NCBI GenBank assembly: GCA_903970465.1
Contig: CAJCIO010000038.1
Location: 1 to 64,000, forward strand
Length of the DNA: 64,000 bases
Source: Gammaproteobacteria bacterium
GTDB taxonomy: Bacteria; Pseudomonadota; Gammaproteobacteria; Pseudomonadales; Pseudomonadaceae
Direction of reading: 5' to 3'
The notes under the pieces are model-generated. The model was given only the letters and a program-made list of their open reading frames with translations, was not told where the DNA came from and made no database searches. The number at the start of each line of letters is the position of its first letter. Position 1 is the stretch's first letter. Shown here piece by piece: positions 17,370 to 26,141 of the stretch. Position numbers and translations under genes: made by a program.

Positions 17370-19277
17370 ATGAGTCACTGGTTCGGCAATATCAGCGTGC
17401 GCGCCAAACTGGGCCTGGGCTTCGGCCTGGTTCTGCTTCTTACCATAGTGCTTGGCCTGATCGGCTGGAGCAGCTTGAGCAAAGCCATTTTCCGTGGCGA
17501 TCGCATGGCCGATATCTCCTCGCTCAACAACAACTTGACCGTCGCCAGGATCAACCGCCTCAACTACATCATGAGCGACGGTGACGACGCAGCCCTGGGC
17601 GCCACCACCCAGGCGCAGATCGACGCCTTGGGAGCTCAGGTCGACAAGCTGCTGACATTTTTTACCACCCCCCAAGGGATCAGCCAGCTCAACGAGCAGA
17701 AGGCCCAGTTGGTCAAGTACAGTCAAGGTATGCATGCACTGCGCGATGCCTTCGATGCGTCGGCTACTGCGCGCCAAGCCATGACCACGGCCGCCAAGGG
17801 CGCGTTCGAAGTCATTTCGCAGATAACCGCCACTGCGGCGGCCAGCGATGACCAGCGCAAGATCGACGCGGCGAACTCGCTTAAAGAGCAGATCATCCTG
17901 GTGCGCTACGAAGCCCGAGGGTACACCGGCTCGCCCAGCGAAAAGACCGAGCAGGCGGCGTTCAAACAATTGGACACGGCGCTCACCACCGTCGAGGGTC
18001 TGACCGAGCCGCTCTCCGACCAGGCCCCGCGACTGGAACAATTACGCGGTTCGTTGAAGGCCTACGGCCGAGCCCTGGAAAGCTTCCGCAGCGCGACGGC
18101 AACAGTAGCCAGCGCCCGTGCAGACATGACCAGAACCGGTACCGATATCGTCAAGACCAGCGACGCCATGGTCAATCTGCAAACCACTCGCCGCGACCAG
18201 GAAACGGCCACCGCCCAAGCCCTGCAGATCGGCTCCATGCTCGCCGCCTTGCTGGTCGGTATCATCGCTGCATTGCTGATCACTCGCCTGATCACCCGTC
18301 CATTGCAGCAAACCCTTACGGCCGTCGAACGTATCGCCAGCGGCGACCTGACCCACAGCGCGACCATCACTCGCCGCGACGAACTGGGCGTGATGCAGCA
18401 AGGCATCCAGCACATGGGCGAGACCATGCGCAATCTGATTGCCGGCATCCGTGACGGCGTCACCCAGATCGCCAGCGCCGCCGAGGAGCTGTCCGCAGTC
18501 ACCGAGCAGACCAGCGCGGGAGTCAACAGCCAGAAGGTCGAGACCGATCAGGTCGCCACGGCCATGCACGAGATGACTGCCACAGTGCTGGAAGTCGCTC
18601 GCAACGCCCAGCTCGCTTCCGAGGCCGCGACCCAGGCCGATGGCGAAGCGCGCGCGGGGGACAAGGTCGTGGCTGAAGCCATCGCCAAGATCGAAGGCCT
18701 GGCGACTGAAATGCGCCGCTCTCTCGATGCCATGACCGTGCTGCAGAAAGAAAGCGACAAGATCGGCAGCGTCATGGACGTGATCAAGACCGTCGCAGAA
18801 CAGACCAATCTGCTGGCCCTGAACGCCGCCATCGAAGCCGCTCGCGCGGGTGAGGCCGGGCGCGGTTTTGCCGTGGTCGCCGACGAAGTACGCGGTCTGG
18901 CGCAACGCACTCAGAAATCCACCGAGGAGATCGAAGGCCTGGTAGCCAGCCTTCAGGCGGGCACCCAGCAGGTGGCCACGGTGATGCAAAACAGCCAGGC
19001 GTTGACCGACAGCAGCGTCGAGCTCACTCGCCGGGCAGGCACCTCACTGGGCAACATCACCCGCACGGTGTCGAATATCCAGTCGATGAACCAGCAGATC
19101 GCCGCCGCAGCAGAACAGCAAACGGCGGTGGCGGACGAGATCAGCCGCAGCGTGGTCAACGTACGCGATGTGTCCGAACAGACCGCCAGCGCCAGCGAAG
19201 AAACCGCCGCGTCCAGCGTGGAATTGGCGCGACTGGGTAATCAGTTGCAGATGATGGTCAGTCACTTTCGGGTGTGA
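17370..19277 (+). CDS. Methyl-accepting chemotaxis protein with HBM-type sensor domain
   Basis: A 635-aa chemoreceptor. TM1 spans about residues 14-34, the periplasmic ligand domain about 35-275, TM2 about 280-300, then HAMP ([20 protein letters not shown]) and the methylation/signalling domain with the hairpin tip [20 protein letters not shown]. The sensor domain is long and all-helical, with the motif [20 protein letters not shown] that marks the helical bimodular domain of McpS in P. putida, which binds TCA intermediates and acetate. The same ligand class is likely but not proven. GGAG sits 8 nt before ATG 17370; the upstream start at 17346 is weaker. No methyl-acceptor C-terminal pentapeptide is seen. 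Confidence 0.92.
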   Translation: MSHWFGNISVRAKLGLGFGLVLLLTIVLGLIGWSSLSKAIFRGDRMADISSLNNNLTVARINRLNYIMSDGDDAALGATTQAQIDALGAQVDKLLTFFTTPQGISQLNEQKAQLVKYSQGMHALRDAFDASATARQAMTTAAKGAFEVISQITATAAASDDQRKIDAANSLKEQIILVRYEARGYTGSPSEKTEQAAFKQLDTALTTVEGLTEPLSDQAPRLEQLRGSLKAYGRALESFRSATATVASARADMTRTGTDIVKTSDAMVNLQTTRRDQETATAQALQIGSMLAALLVGIIAALLITRLITRPLQQTLTAVERIASGDLTHSATITRRDELGVMQQGIQHMGETMRNLIAGIRDGVTQIASAAEELSAVTEQTSAGVNSQKVETDQVATAMHEMTATVLEVARNAQLASEAATQADGEARAGDKVVAEAIAKIEGLATEMRRSLDAMTVLQKESDKIGSVMDVIKTVAEQTNLLALNAAIEAARAGEAGRGFAVVADEVRGLAQRTQKSTEEIEGLVASLQAGTQQVATVMQNSQALTDSSVELTRRAGTSLGNITRTVSNIQSMNQQIAAAAEQQTAVADEISRSVVNVRDVSEQTASASEETAASSVELARLGNQLQMMVSHFRV

Positions 19278-19344
19278 TCAGCCGACCCGGCGCTCACACA
19301 GCGCAATACATGGAGCGAGGGGGCTCGCCCCCGATTGCGGTGTG

Positions 19345-20241
19345 TCAGCGGACGTAACGCTCCAGCTTCTCCTGCATGAAATCCAGAAAACACTGGATCC
19401 GCAGCGCCAGCTGTGAATTGCGGTAGTACACCGCATGGATCGGCTGGCGATAGCCGCTGGTGGCATCCGCCAGCAACTCCACCAGGCGTCCGGCGCTGAC
19501 ATCCTCATGGGTCATGAAGTGCGACAGGCAGGTGATCCCGTGCCCGGCGATCGCCAATTGGCGCAGCGTCTCGCCACTGGATGCAGTCAGTGTCGGCTGG
19601 ATCAGCCAGCGATCCCCCTCGCCGTGCCGCAGCGGCCAATGATTGAGCGTTTCGGTCTGCGAGAACCCTAGCAACGAATGCCCTGGCAGATCTTCGACAC
19701 GCTGCGGTGTGCCGTGCTCGGCGAGGTACTGCGCACTGGCCAGAATGCTCAACGCACTGCTACCCAGGGACCGCGCGTGCAGGGTCGAATCGGCCAACAC
19801 GCCGATGCGGATGGCGATGTCGGTGCTCTGTTCGAGCAGGTCGATGATCAGGTCGTTGGTGTTCAACTCGAGCACGATGTCCGGATAGCGCGCGCGAAAC
19901 TCGGCCATGTACGGCACCACCGCGTGCAGCATGAACGGCGCCGCGGCATTGACCCGCAAGCGCCCGGAAGGGGTTTGCTGGCGCAACGACAGACGCTCTT
20001 CCAGCGTCTCAATCTGTTCGAGGATCTGCTTGGCGTGCTCGTAAAAGTACCGCCCCTCCTCGGTCAACACCATGCGCCGCGTGGTGCGGTTGATGAGGGT
20101 GGTGTCGAGCTTGCTTTCAAGGCGCGACAGCGTGCGGCTGATGGCCGAGGGCGTCTGCCCGGACTGCTCGGCCGCGGCGGAGATCGAACCGCAGTCGATC
20201 ACCGCAATAAACACCTGAAGTTCGTCGGATCGGGCTTTCAC
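19345..20241 (-). CDS. LysR-family transcriptional regulator
   Basis: A 298-aa LysR protein with an N-terminal winged HTH (AAEQSGQTPSAISRTLSRLE) and a full effector-binding domain. The HTH segment TPSAISRTLSRLESKLDTTL, with NRTTRRMVLTEEG, is typical of a Pseudomonas LysR subgroup close to aldehyde/quinone-responsive regulators such as the YhaJ/AaeR-like proteins. I chose GTG 20241 because the domain starts there; the open frame upstream to 20349 has no similarity. It lies 64 nt downstream of mdaB on the same strand, so it may be co-transcribed and control mdaB through the palindrome at 20986. Confidence 0.88.
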   Translation of the reverse strand: MKARSDELQVFIAVIDCGSISAAAEQSGQTPSAISRTLSRLESKLDTTLINRTTRRMVLTEEGRYFYEHAKQILEQIETLEERLSLRQQTPSGRLRVNAAAPFMLHAVVPYMAEFRARYPDIVLELNTNDLIIDLLEQSTDIAIRIGVLADSTLHARSLGSSALSILASAQYLAEHGTPQRVEDLPGHSLLGFSQTETLNHWPLRHGEGDRWLIQPTLTASSGETLRQLAIAGHGITCLSHFMTHEDVSAGRLVELLADATSGYRQPIHAVYYRNSQLALRIQCFLDFMQEKLERYVR

Positions 20242-20305
20242 GTGGAGTCCACTGAAGGGGATACGCGACGACCTTAGAGCTTCACGCTCGGTTGGGCAAC
20301 CTGGC

Positions 20306-20887
20306 TCAGCCCAAGACCTTGTCCAGATGCGCCAGGTAGCGCACCACATCGGCCTCGATGTTCGGCGCTTTCATCACGTCGACGCTCAAAAAGGTCGGCA
20401 GCGCGCTCAGGCCGAGGAACTCGTTGGCCTTGTGGAACGGGAAGTACACGGCGTCCACGCCCTTGCCTTCGAAGAAGTCGCTCGGGTCGTCAAAGGCGCT
20501 CTGCGGCGCGTTCCAGGTGGCGGCGATCATGTACTGCCGGCCATGGATCATGCCGCCGCTGCCGTATTTCTTCGAGGCATCGGTGCGGCTGCGGCCATCG
20601 TTGGCGTACAGGCTGGCGTGGCCTTCGGTGAAGACTTCGTCGATGTACTTCTTCACAGTCCAGGGTGCGCCCATCCACCAGCCCGGCATCTGATAGATGA
20701 TCACATCGGCCCACAGATACTTCTGCACCTCGGCGCCAATGTCGTAGCCACCGTCGATGAAGGTGGTCTGTATATCGAAGCCTTTGCTGTCCAGGTGGGC
20801 AACAGCGGCGTCGTGCAGGGTGGCATTGTAGCGGCCGGCGGAGTGGGCGAATTGCTTGCCACCGTTGAGCAACAGAATCTTTTTCAT
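20306..20887 (-). CDS. mdaB: NADPH:quinone reductase MdaB
   Basis: A 193-aa flavodoxin-fold enzyme that reduces quinones by two electrons with NADPH and FAD, avoiding semiquinone radicals. The FAD/phosphate region is LLLNGGKQFAHSAGRYN, followed by IYQMPGWWMGAPWTVKKYID and SSGGxx-like TDASKKYGSGGMIHGRQYM, all hallmarks of MdaB/DT-diaphorase relatives. The length equals that of E. coli MdaB. In E. coli mdaB is adjacent to ygiN, the quinol monooxygenase; here a related ABM-domain gene is divergent from it, which supports a shared role in quinone redox cycling. Confidence 0.93.
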   Translation of the reverse strand: MKKILLLNGGKQFAHSAGRYNATLHDAAVAHLDSKGFDIQTTFIDGGYDIGAEVQKYLWADVIIYQMPGWWMGAPWTVKKYIDEVFTEGHASLYANDGRSRTDASKKYGSGGMIHGRQYMIAATWNAPQSAFDDPSDFFEGKGVDAVYFPFHKANEFLGLSALPTFLSVDVMKAPNIEADVVRYLAHLDKVLG

Positions 20888-20985
20888 GGGAGCCTCGTTA
20901 GCGGGGTGAGGGCCGATCTGAGCGGCCTGTCGAATTGAATGCGCCCAGCTTATCGAGTCGGCTCCCGGGGATTAACCGAGGATGT

Positions 20986-21002
20986 GGCAAATTACATTTG
21001 CC
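20986..21002. promoter_or_regulatory. Palindromic operator candidate between mdaB and the ABM gene
   Basis: A perfect 7-3-7 inverted repeat, GGCAAAT-TAC-ATTTGCC, in the 181-bp divergent intergenic region. Size and T-N11-A geometry suit a LysR-type site. Binding by the LysR protein encoded downstream of mdaB is inference. Confidence 0.55.
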
Positions 21003-21068
21003 CTAAAAGCACGAATACTCAGAAATTATTGCCATAGACTGGCCTTTCACTGTTCATTGGAGGCCGCT

Positions 21069-21383
21069 ATGAGCGAGCACTACGGATTCATCGTCAAAGC
21101 CAAGACCCGCCCGGAAAAGTCCGACGCCTTCGAGGCGCTGTTCGCCGCCTTCGTCGAGCCCAGCCGCCAGGAGCCGGGCTGCATCGAGTACCACATGCTG
21201 CGCGACAAACAGGACCCGAGCCTGTTCATGTTCTACGAGATCTGGGCCAGCAAGGCGCATCTCGATGTGCACTCGGCGTTGCCGCACATGGTCGAGTTCG
21301 CGCAACGGCGCATGGAGTATCTGGAGGAGGATTTCGATTTCCAGTTGATCGAGATGCTGAGTGCTTCGTCGGCGCAACGCTGA
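21069..21383 (+). CDS. YgiN-like antibiotic biosynthesis monooxygenase (ABM) domain protein
   Basis: A 104-aa ABM-fold protein (ferredoxin-like alpha/beta dimer). Family blocks are VKAKTRPEKSDAFEALFAAF, EPGCIEYHMLRDKQDPSLFM and FYEIWASKAHLDVHSALPHM. YgiN in E. coli oxidises menadiol back to menadione and forms a redox cycle with MdaB. Here the gene is divergent from mdaB with a shared intergenic palindrome, so the same partnership is likely. GGAGG precedes ATG 21069; the open frame extends upstream to 20982 without conserved residues. Confidence 0.87.
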   Translation: MSEHYGFIVKAKTRPEKSDAFEALFAAFVEPSRQEPGCIEYHMLRDKQDPSLFMFYEIWASKAHLDVHSALPHMVEFAQRRMEYLEEDFDFQLIEMLSASSAQR

Positions 21384-21470
21384 AGGGCAATCAGGAAGCA
21401 TTTTGCTGGGTTCAGCGGCCCTTTCGCGTTCGCACGCGGCGGCGAAGAGGCCCGCACAAACGCAGCAAAA

Positions 21471-22388
21471 TCACCGCCGAGTCGAAGACAGCGTCTCGCG
21501 CATCTCGGCGATCATCTCCAGCAGGATGGTCTTGACCGCCTGGCCCGGCACCGACAGCGGCAAATGCCCGGACAGGCACAGGGCCAGGGGCGCTTCGATT
21601 TCCGGCTCGACGATGCAGCTCAGGTGCACCTTCTGATGCTGCTGCATCGCCCGCGCGGCGGACTCCGGCAGCACGGTCGACCCGAACTGCTCGGCCACCG
21701 CTATCTCCAGGGTCGAGGCCGATTCCACCTCGGCGATCACCCGCGCACTCAGGTTGATCTTCATGAAGGCGTCGTCCACCAGCCGGCGCATGATGTTGTA
21801 GGTGCGCGGCAGCAACAAGTCGAGCTCGGCCAACTCCGCCAAGGCGATGGTCGGGCGTTCAGCGAACTGCGGATCGGCGCTCACCAGGTACAACTGCTCG
21901 CGCAACAAGGGCGTGAAGCTCAGACCATGGATCTCGCGGCCGCCATAGAGCACCGCCATGTCCATGCGGCCGTTCATGATCAGCTCGCTCAGCGTTGTAC
22001 CGAAGTTTTCGTTGAGGTACAGCAGAATGCCCGGATGGCGCTCACGTACACGGCGCAACAGCGGCACCGACAAGGCCGAGGCCGCCGTGCCCGGCGCCAG
22101 CCCCACCGACACCTGCCCGGACAGCTCCAGGCCGGACGCGTTGACATCGCTCTGGGCCTGCTCGCACTGGCGCAAGATCAACTGTGCATGCCCGTAGAGC
22201 ACCTTGCCCGCCTCGGTCGGCGTGACACCGCGCTTGGTGCGGATGACCAATTGCTGCTGCATCTCGGTCTCCAGCGTCACCAGTTGCTGGCTCAATGCAG
22301 GCTGGGCAATGTGCAGCACGTTGGCGGCCTGGGTCATGCTGCCGATATCGACGATCTTGACGAAATACTTCAAGCGACGGAAATTCAC
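21471..22388 (-). CDS. nac: NAC-type nitrogen assimilation LysR regulator
   Basis: A 305-aa LysR protein whose first 60 residues are almost the same as enterobacterial NAC: NFRRLKYFVKIVDIGS, then QAANVLHIAQPALSQQL and RTKRGVTPTEAGK. The effector domain also follows NAC (GQVSVGLAPGTAAS, LNENFGTTLSE, LPESAARAM). NAC is made under nitrogen limitation from sigma-54 promoters and couples this state to sigma-70 promoters without needing a small effector. The start is GTG at 22388. It is divergent from an MFS-pxpBC operon, and two sites that fit the NAC consensus lie between them, so autoregulation and control of that operon are likely. Confidence 0.9.
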   Translation of the reverse strand: MNFRRLKYFVKIVDIGSMTQAANVLHIAQPALSQQLVTLETEMQQQLVIRTKRGVTPTEAGKVLYGHAQLILRQCEQAQSDVNASGLELSGQVSVGLAPGTAASALSVPLLRRVRERHPGILLYLNENFGTTLSELIMNGRMDMAVLYGGREIHGLSFTPLLREQLYLVSADPQFAERPTIALAELAELDLLLPRTYNIMRRLVDDAFMKINLSARVIAEVESASTLEIAVAEQFGSTVLPESAARAMQQHQKVHLSCIVEPEIEAPLALCLSGHLPLSVPGQAVKTILLEMIAEMRETLSSTRR

Positions 22389-22471
22389 GAAGTCATACTC
22401 TGGCGAGGTTCATGACAGGAGCAGAGCAAGAGCCGCGCCAGCCACCACCGCCCGGGGGCAAAACGCCAGTC

Positions 22472-22486
22472 ATAAGGCTTTCCTAT
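22472..22486. promoter_or_regulatory. NAC-binding site candidate 1 (ATA-N9-TAT)
   Basis: ATAAGGCTTTCCTAT matches the ATA-N9-TAT consensus known for NAC and is partly palindromic. It lies 84 bp upstream of the nac start. Confidence 0.65.
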
Positions 22487-22578
22487 GGCAGGGCGACCGA
22501 CCAGTGACCCCCAGCGCCAACCACAAGACGCCCGCCCAAGAGCACCAAAACGGTGCAAAAGCGCACACAAAGTGCGTC

Positions 22579-22593
22579 ATAAGGCGTCCTTAT
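22579..22593. promoter_or_regulatory. NAC-binding site candidate 2 (ATA-N9-TAT)
   Basis: ATAAGGCGTCCTTAT matches ATA-N9-TAT and shares the flanking GTCATAAGG with site 1, 107 bp away. It lies 116 bp upstream of the MFS start. The rest of the 320-bp intergenic region (22389-22708) shows nothing else I can name. Confidence 0.68.
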
Positions 22594-22708
22594 CCGTACA
22601 GAACGAAGCCGTCTTTTTGCTCTGGCGCCGCAGCTCTTAAATTAGGCTAACGAAACCCAAGGACCGCCCCATGCCCGCCCGCCGTTCTCCCTGCCACCGA
22701 GCCTCATC

Positions 22709-24247
22709 ATGACCGTTGCCGCGCACCCCGCGCTGACGTTTCGCCAGGCGTTGCTGGCCATGCTGGGCGTGTCGCTGGTGCTGATGCTCTCGGCGCTGGA
22801 CCAGACGGTAATCGGCAACGCGCTGCCGACCATCGTCGCCGAGCTGAACGGCTTCGAGCTCTATGCCTGGGTGGCCACGGGCTACCTGCTGGCCTCGATC
22901 GTCACCATCCCGATCTTCGGGCGCCTGGGGGATTACTACGGCCGCAAACCGTTCGTCATCGCCGCCACGCTGATCTTCATGGCCGCCTCGCTGATGTGCG
23001 CGCTGGCCGATGGCATGGTGACGCTGGTGATTGGGCGCGCCTTGCAGGGCATCGGCGGCGGCATGCTGGTCGGCACCGCCTTCGCCTGCGTGCCGGAACT
23101 GTTCCCCGACACCCGCCAGCGGTTGCGCTGGCAGATCCTGCTCAGTGCCCTGTTCAGCGTGGTCAACGCCATCGGGCCGGGCCTGGGCGGCTTCATGACC
23201 GCGCATCTGGGCTGGCGCTCGGTGTTCTGGCTCAACCTGCCGCTGGGCGGGCTGGCGCTGTTCTTCGCGTGGCGGCATTTGCCTTGGTACCGCCCGAAAA
23301 CCGGCAAGGTGATCCGCATGGACTGGCTCGGCGCCGGCCTGATCGCGGTGGCGCTGGGCGCGTTGCAGTTGTTCGTCGAATGGCTCGGGCATTCCAGCGC
23401 GCTGGTCTGCACAGCCCTGGGATTGCTCAGCCTGGTCGCCTTTATCGCCCTGTGGTTTCAGGAGCGTCGCAGCCCGGCCGCGCTGTTGCCCAGAGCGCTG
23501 TTGGCCGAGCACAGCATGCGCGTACTGTTCGCCTTGGCCCTGCTGGCGGGCGCGGTGATGTTCACGCTGCTGTTCTATCTGCCGTTGCTGCTGCAAGGCG
23601 GCTATGGCTACTCACCGCAACAGGCCGGGGTGCTGATCACCCCTCTGGCGTTGAGCATCACTCTGGGGGCGATCGTCAACAGCCGGGTGATGACGCGCAT
23701 GAGCAACCCCAATCGATTACCCCTGGGCGGCTTCATCGCGCTGAGTTGCGCCTGCCTCGGCCTGGCACTGGTTGGCACCCACGCGGGATTCAATACCCTG
23801 CTGGGCTTGATCCTGTTGGCTGGCCTGGGCCTGGGGTTCATCTTTCTCAACCTGTCGGTATTCACTCAGACGCTGGTCGAGCGCCAGTACTTGGGCATCG
23901 CCACAGCGCTGCAGCAATCACTGCGCCTGGTGGGCGGCTTGCTCGGCACAGCGTGCATGGGCGCGCTGGTGAACGTGCTGTATGCCTGGCGCCTGGCCCA
24001 ACAACTGGCACAGGCCGGCCAGAGCCAGGCCCTGGCGCTGCTGGCCGACCCGCAGGTGCTGAGCCATGGCTCCAGCGAGTTGACACCCCAGCTGCTGACC
24101 TTGGGCCGCCATGCGCTGATCCAGGCCATGTCCACCGGCCTGGGGCTGTGCGCGCTATTGGCAGTAATTGCCGTGCTGGTGCTGCGCCGCTTGCCGGTGG
24201 TGCAATTGATGCCCGCCCCCCTTGCGCCGCAGAGCGCCAAACCATGA
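22709..24247 (+). CDS. DHA2-family (EmrB/QacA) MFS transporter
   Basis: A 512-aa inner-membrane protein with 14 predicted helices. The DHA2 signature LDQTVIGNALPTI is in helix 1, GRLGDYYGRKP follows helix 2, and the antiporter motif C (GPGLGGFM) lies in helix 5. The family exports drugs or metabolites in exchange for protons. It is first in an operon with pxpB and pxpC and divergent from nac. Nitrogen-linked control of an exporter beside a 5-oxoprolinase suggests traffic of an amino-acid derivative, but import by a DHA2 protein would be unusual. The substrate is unknown. Confidence 0.9.
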   Translation: MTVAAHPALTFRQALLAMLGVSLVLMLSALDQTVIGNALPTIVAELNGFELYAWVATGYLLASIVTIPIFGRLGDYYGRKPFVIAATLIFMAASLMCALADGMVTLVIGRALQGIGGGMLVGTAFACVPELFPDTRQRLRWQILLSALFSVVNAIGPGLGGFMTAHLGWRSVFWLNLPLGGLALFFAWRHLPWYRPKTGKVIRMDWLGAGLIAVALGALQLFVEWLGHSSALVCTALGLLSLVAFIALWFQERRSPAALLPRALLAEHSMRVLFALALLAGAVMFTLLFYLPLLLQGGYGYSPQQAGVLITPLALSITLGAIVNSRVMTRMSNPNRLPLGGFIALSCACLGLALVGTHAGFNTLLGLILLAGLGLGFIFLNLSVFTQTLVERQYLGIATALQQSLRLVGGLLGTACMGALVNVLYAWRLAQQLAQAGQSQALALLADPQVLSHGSSELTPQLLTLGRHALIQAMSTGLGLCALLAVIAVLVLRRLPVVQLMPAPLAPQSAKP

Positions 24248-24313
24248 ATCCCCCCCGCAGCGGCCTGGACGGCGTACCGAAGTTTCCATCTCCCGAGCTA
24301 CAGGAATCCCACC

Positions 24314-25024
24314 ATGAATAGCCGTTCGCAGCCGCTCGAGGCCCCTGTCGCCCCGGCGCTGCTCCTGAATAGTCAGGCCGCCAAGATTTCGATGATCGGC
24401 AGCCGCGCGTTTCTGATCGATGCCCCCGGCGACTTCGACCTGCCCGCCCAGCGGCGTATCTGGGCATTGAGCAAGGCGCTGCACGGCCACACGCTGGTCG
24501 AAGAGCTGGTGCCGGGGATGACCAATCTGTTGGTCGTGCTGCAGCGCACCCCGGCCGACCCGCAGGCAGTCGTCGATGAACTGCAGCAGGCCTGGCGCCA
24601 GGTGCAGGAGCTGGATCGCCCAGGGCGCCTGATCGAGATCCCGACCTGCTATGGCGGCGAGCACGCCATCGACCTGGCCGCCATCTGCGACTTTTCCGGC
24701 TTGCCCGCTGCCGAAGTGATCCGCCGTCATCACCGCGCGACCTACACCGTGTTCGCCATCGCCAGCGCCCCCGGCTTCGGCTACCTGGGCGGCCTTGACC
24801 CGACCCTCTATATGCCCCGCAAGAAGGTGCCGTCGCTGAACATGCTCAAGGGCATGGTCACCATCGGCGGCATGCAGTCGGGCCTGTCGGTGCTCGACGG
24901 CCCCAACGGCTGGAACGCCTTGGGCTTCGCCGACATGCCGATGTTCGACCCCTATGCCGACGTCCCCGCCACCCTCGCGCCGGGCGACACCGTGCGCTTC
25001 TTGCCCGAAAGGATCGAACTGTGA
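24314..25024 (+). CDS. pxpB: 5-oxoprolinase subunit PxpB (KipI-like)
   Basis: A 236-aa protein of the allophanate hydrolase subunit 1 / KipI family. With PxpA and PxpC it cleaves 5-oxoproline to glutamate using ATP. Conserved blocks include GDFDLPAQRRIWALSKALHG, the metal/ATP region IPTCYGG, FAIASAPGFGYLGGLDPTLY and GGMQSGLSVLDGPNGWNALG. The usual GPDL after CYGG is replaced by HAIDL, a modest divergence. AGGAA precedes the ATG. The stop overlaps the pxpC GTG start. No pxpA gene is in this operon. Confidence 0.87.
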   Translation: MNSRSQPLEAPVAPALLLNSQAAKISMIGSRAFLIDAPGDFDLPAQRRIWALSKALHGHTLVEELVPGMTNLLVVLQRTPADPQAVVDELQQAWRQVQELDRPGRLIEIPTCYGGEHAIDLAAICDFSGLPAAEVIRRHHRATYTVFAIASAPGFGYLGGLDPTLYMPRKKVPSLNMLKGMVTIGGMQSGLSVLDGPNGWNALGFADMPMFDPYADVPATLAPGDTVRFLPERIEL

Positions 25025-25998
25025 TCGAGATCATCGCCAGCGGCCCCCTCAATACCGTTCAGGACCTCGGGCGCCGCGGTCATCGCAACATCGGCGTGGC
25101 CTCGGCCGGCGCCATGGACAGCGTCGCCTTGCGGGTCGGCAATCTGCTGCTGGGCAACGACGCCAACAGCGCCGCCATCGAGGTCCAGACCTTCCCGTTC
25201 AAGGTGCGCTTCACCCGCCACTTAGCCATCGCCCTGACCGGCGCTGACTGCAAGGCGCGCCTGGATGGCAAGCCGCTGCTGCCCTGGTGGGCAATCACCG
25301 TGCAGGCCGGCCAGGAGCTGGAACTCAGTTTTCCCAAGGGCGCAGCGCGGGGCTATCTGTGCGTCAGCGGCGGGATCGACGTGCCGCTGATGATGGGCTC
25401 GCGCAGCACCTCGTTGCGCGGCAATTTTGGTGGGCTCGAGGGCCGCAGTTTGACCGTCGGTGATTGCCTGGCGACGCTCGACGCAGCGCTGCCGCAACTG
25501 CCCGTCGGCGGCATTGGTGTGACGCCACCGAGTGCGGCAATGCCCGAGCACTTCCCGGTGGCGGACGACGGCACCTTGCTGCTACGCGCCATCCCGGCTG
25601 GCGAGTACGAGCTGTTCACGGCCGACGCCGAGCGCTTCTGGACGCAAAGCTGGAAGATCTCGGCGCAGAGCAACCGCACTGGCTACCGGCTCTCGGGCCC
25701 GGCCATCCAACCGGAGACCGTGGTCGAGATGCGCTCCTACGGCCTGGTCCCCGGCATCATTCAAGTGCCACCGGCCGGCGAGCCGATCATTCAGATGAGC
25801 GACGCCAATACGGCCGGCGGCTACCCGAAGATCGCCGGGGTGATCGAGGTGGATCTGTGGCGCCTGGGCCAGGCGGCGATCGGCAGCAAGATCCGGCTGG
25901 TCAAGGCCGATACCGCTGACGCCCTGTCAGCCGAGCAAGCGCTGGATGGTTACTTCGCCGACATCGGGCGGCTGATCGGGGCGTTGGTGCAGCACTGA
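25021..25998 (+). CDS. pxpC: 5-oxoprolinase subunit PxpC (biotin-dependent carboxyltransferase family)
   Basis: A 325-aa protein of the allophanate hydrolase subunit 2 family (KipA-like). Conserved features are TVQDLGRRGHRNIGVASAGAMD at the N-terminus, GNDANSAAIEVQ, YLCVSGGIDVP with MGSRSTSLRGNFGG, and QSNRTGYRLSGP. It starts at GTG within GTGA, overlapping pxpB, so the two subunits are made together. The activity needs PxpA (YcsF), which must be encoded elsewhere, or the pair acts on a related substrate. An 8-bp hairpin at 26027-26049 follows without a U tract. Confidence 0.88.
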   Translation: MIEIIASGPLNTVQDLGRRGHRNIGVASAGAMDSVALRVGNLLLGNDANSAAIEVQTFPFKVRFTRHLAIALTGADCKARLDGKPLLPWWAITVQAGQELELSFPKGAARGYLCVSGGIDVPLMMGSRSTSLRGNFGGLEGRSLTVGDCLATLDAALPQLPVGGIGVTPPSAAMPEHFPVADDGTLLLRAIPAGEYELFTADAERFWTQSWKISAQSNRTGYRLSGPAIQPETVVEMRSYGLVPGIIQVPPAGEPIIQMSDANTAGGYPKIAGVIEVDLWRLGQAAIGSKIRLVKADTADALSAEQALDGYFADIGRLIGALVQH

Positions 25999-26141
25999 TT
26001 GCGGGCTGCGAAACCACGGTCCAGAAAGGCCAGCACCCTGCGCTGGCCTCAGTCTGCCTGGGGCCGCCAAGGCTCCAATGCCATTTCGACGACTCCAGAC
26101 CCGCTTGATGGCGGATATCGCCGGTCCGCCATGCTGCGTTC

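Noticed and set aside
22637-23596. Minus-strand frame rich in Gln, Arg and His opposite the DHA2 transporter
   Set aside because: It is the typical antisense composition of a GC-rich membrane protein gene, without a start site or domain.
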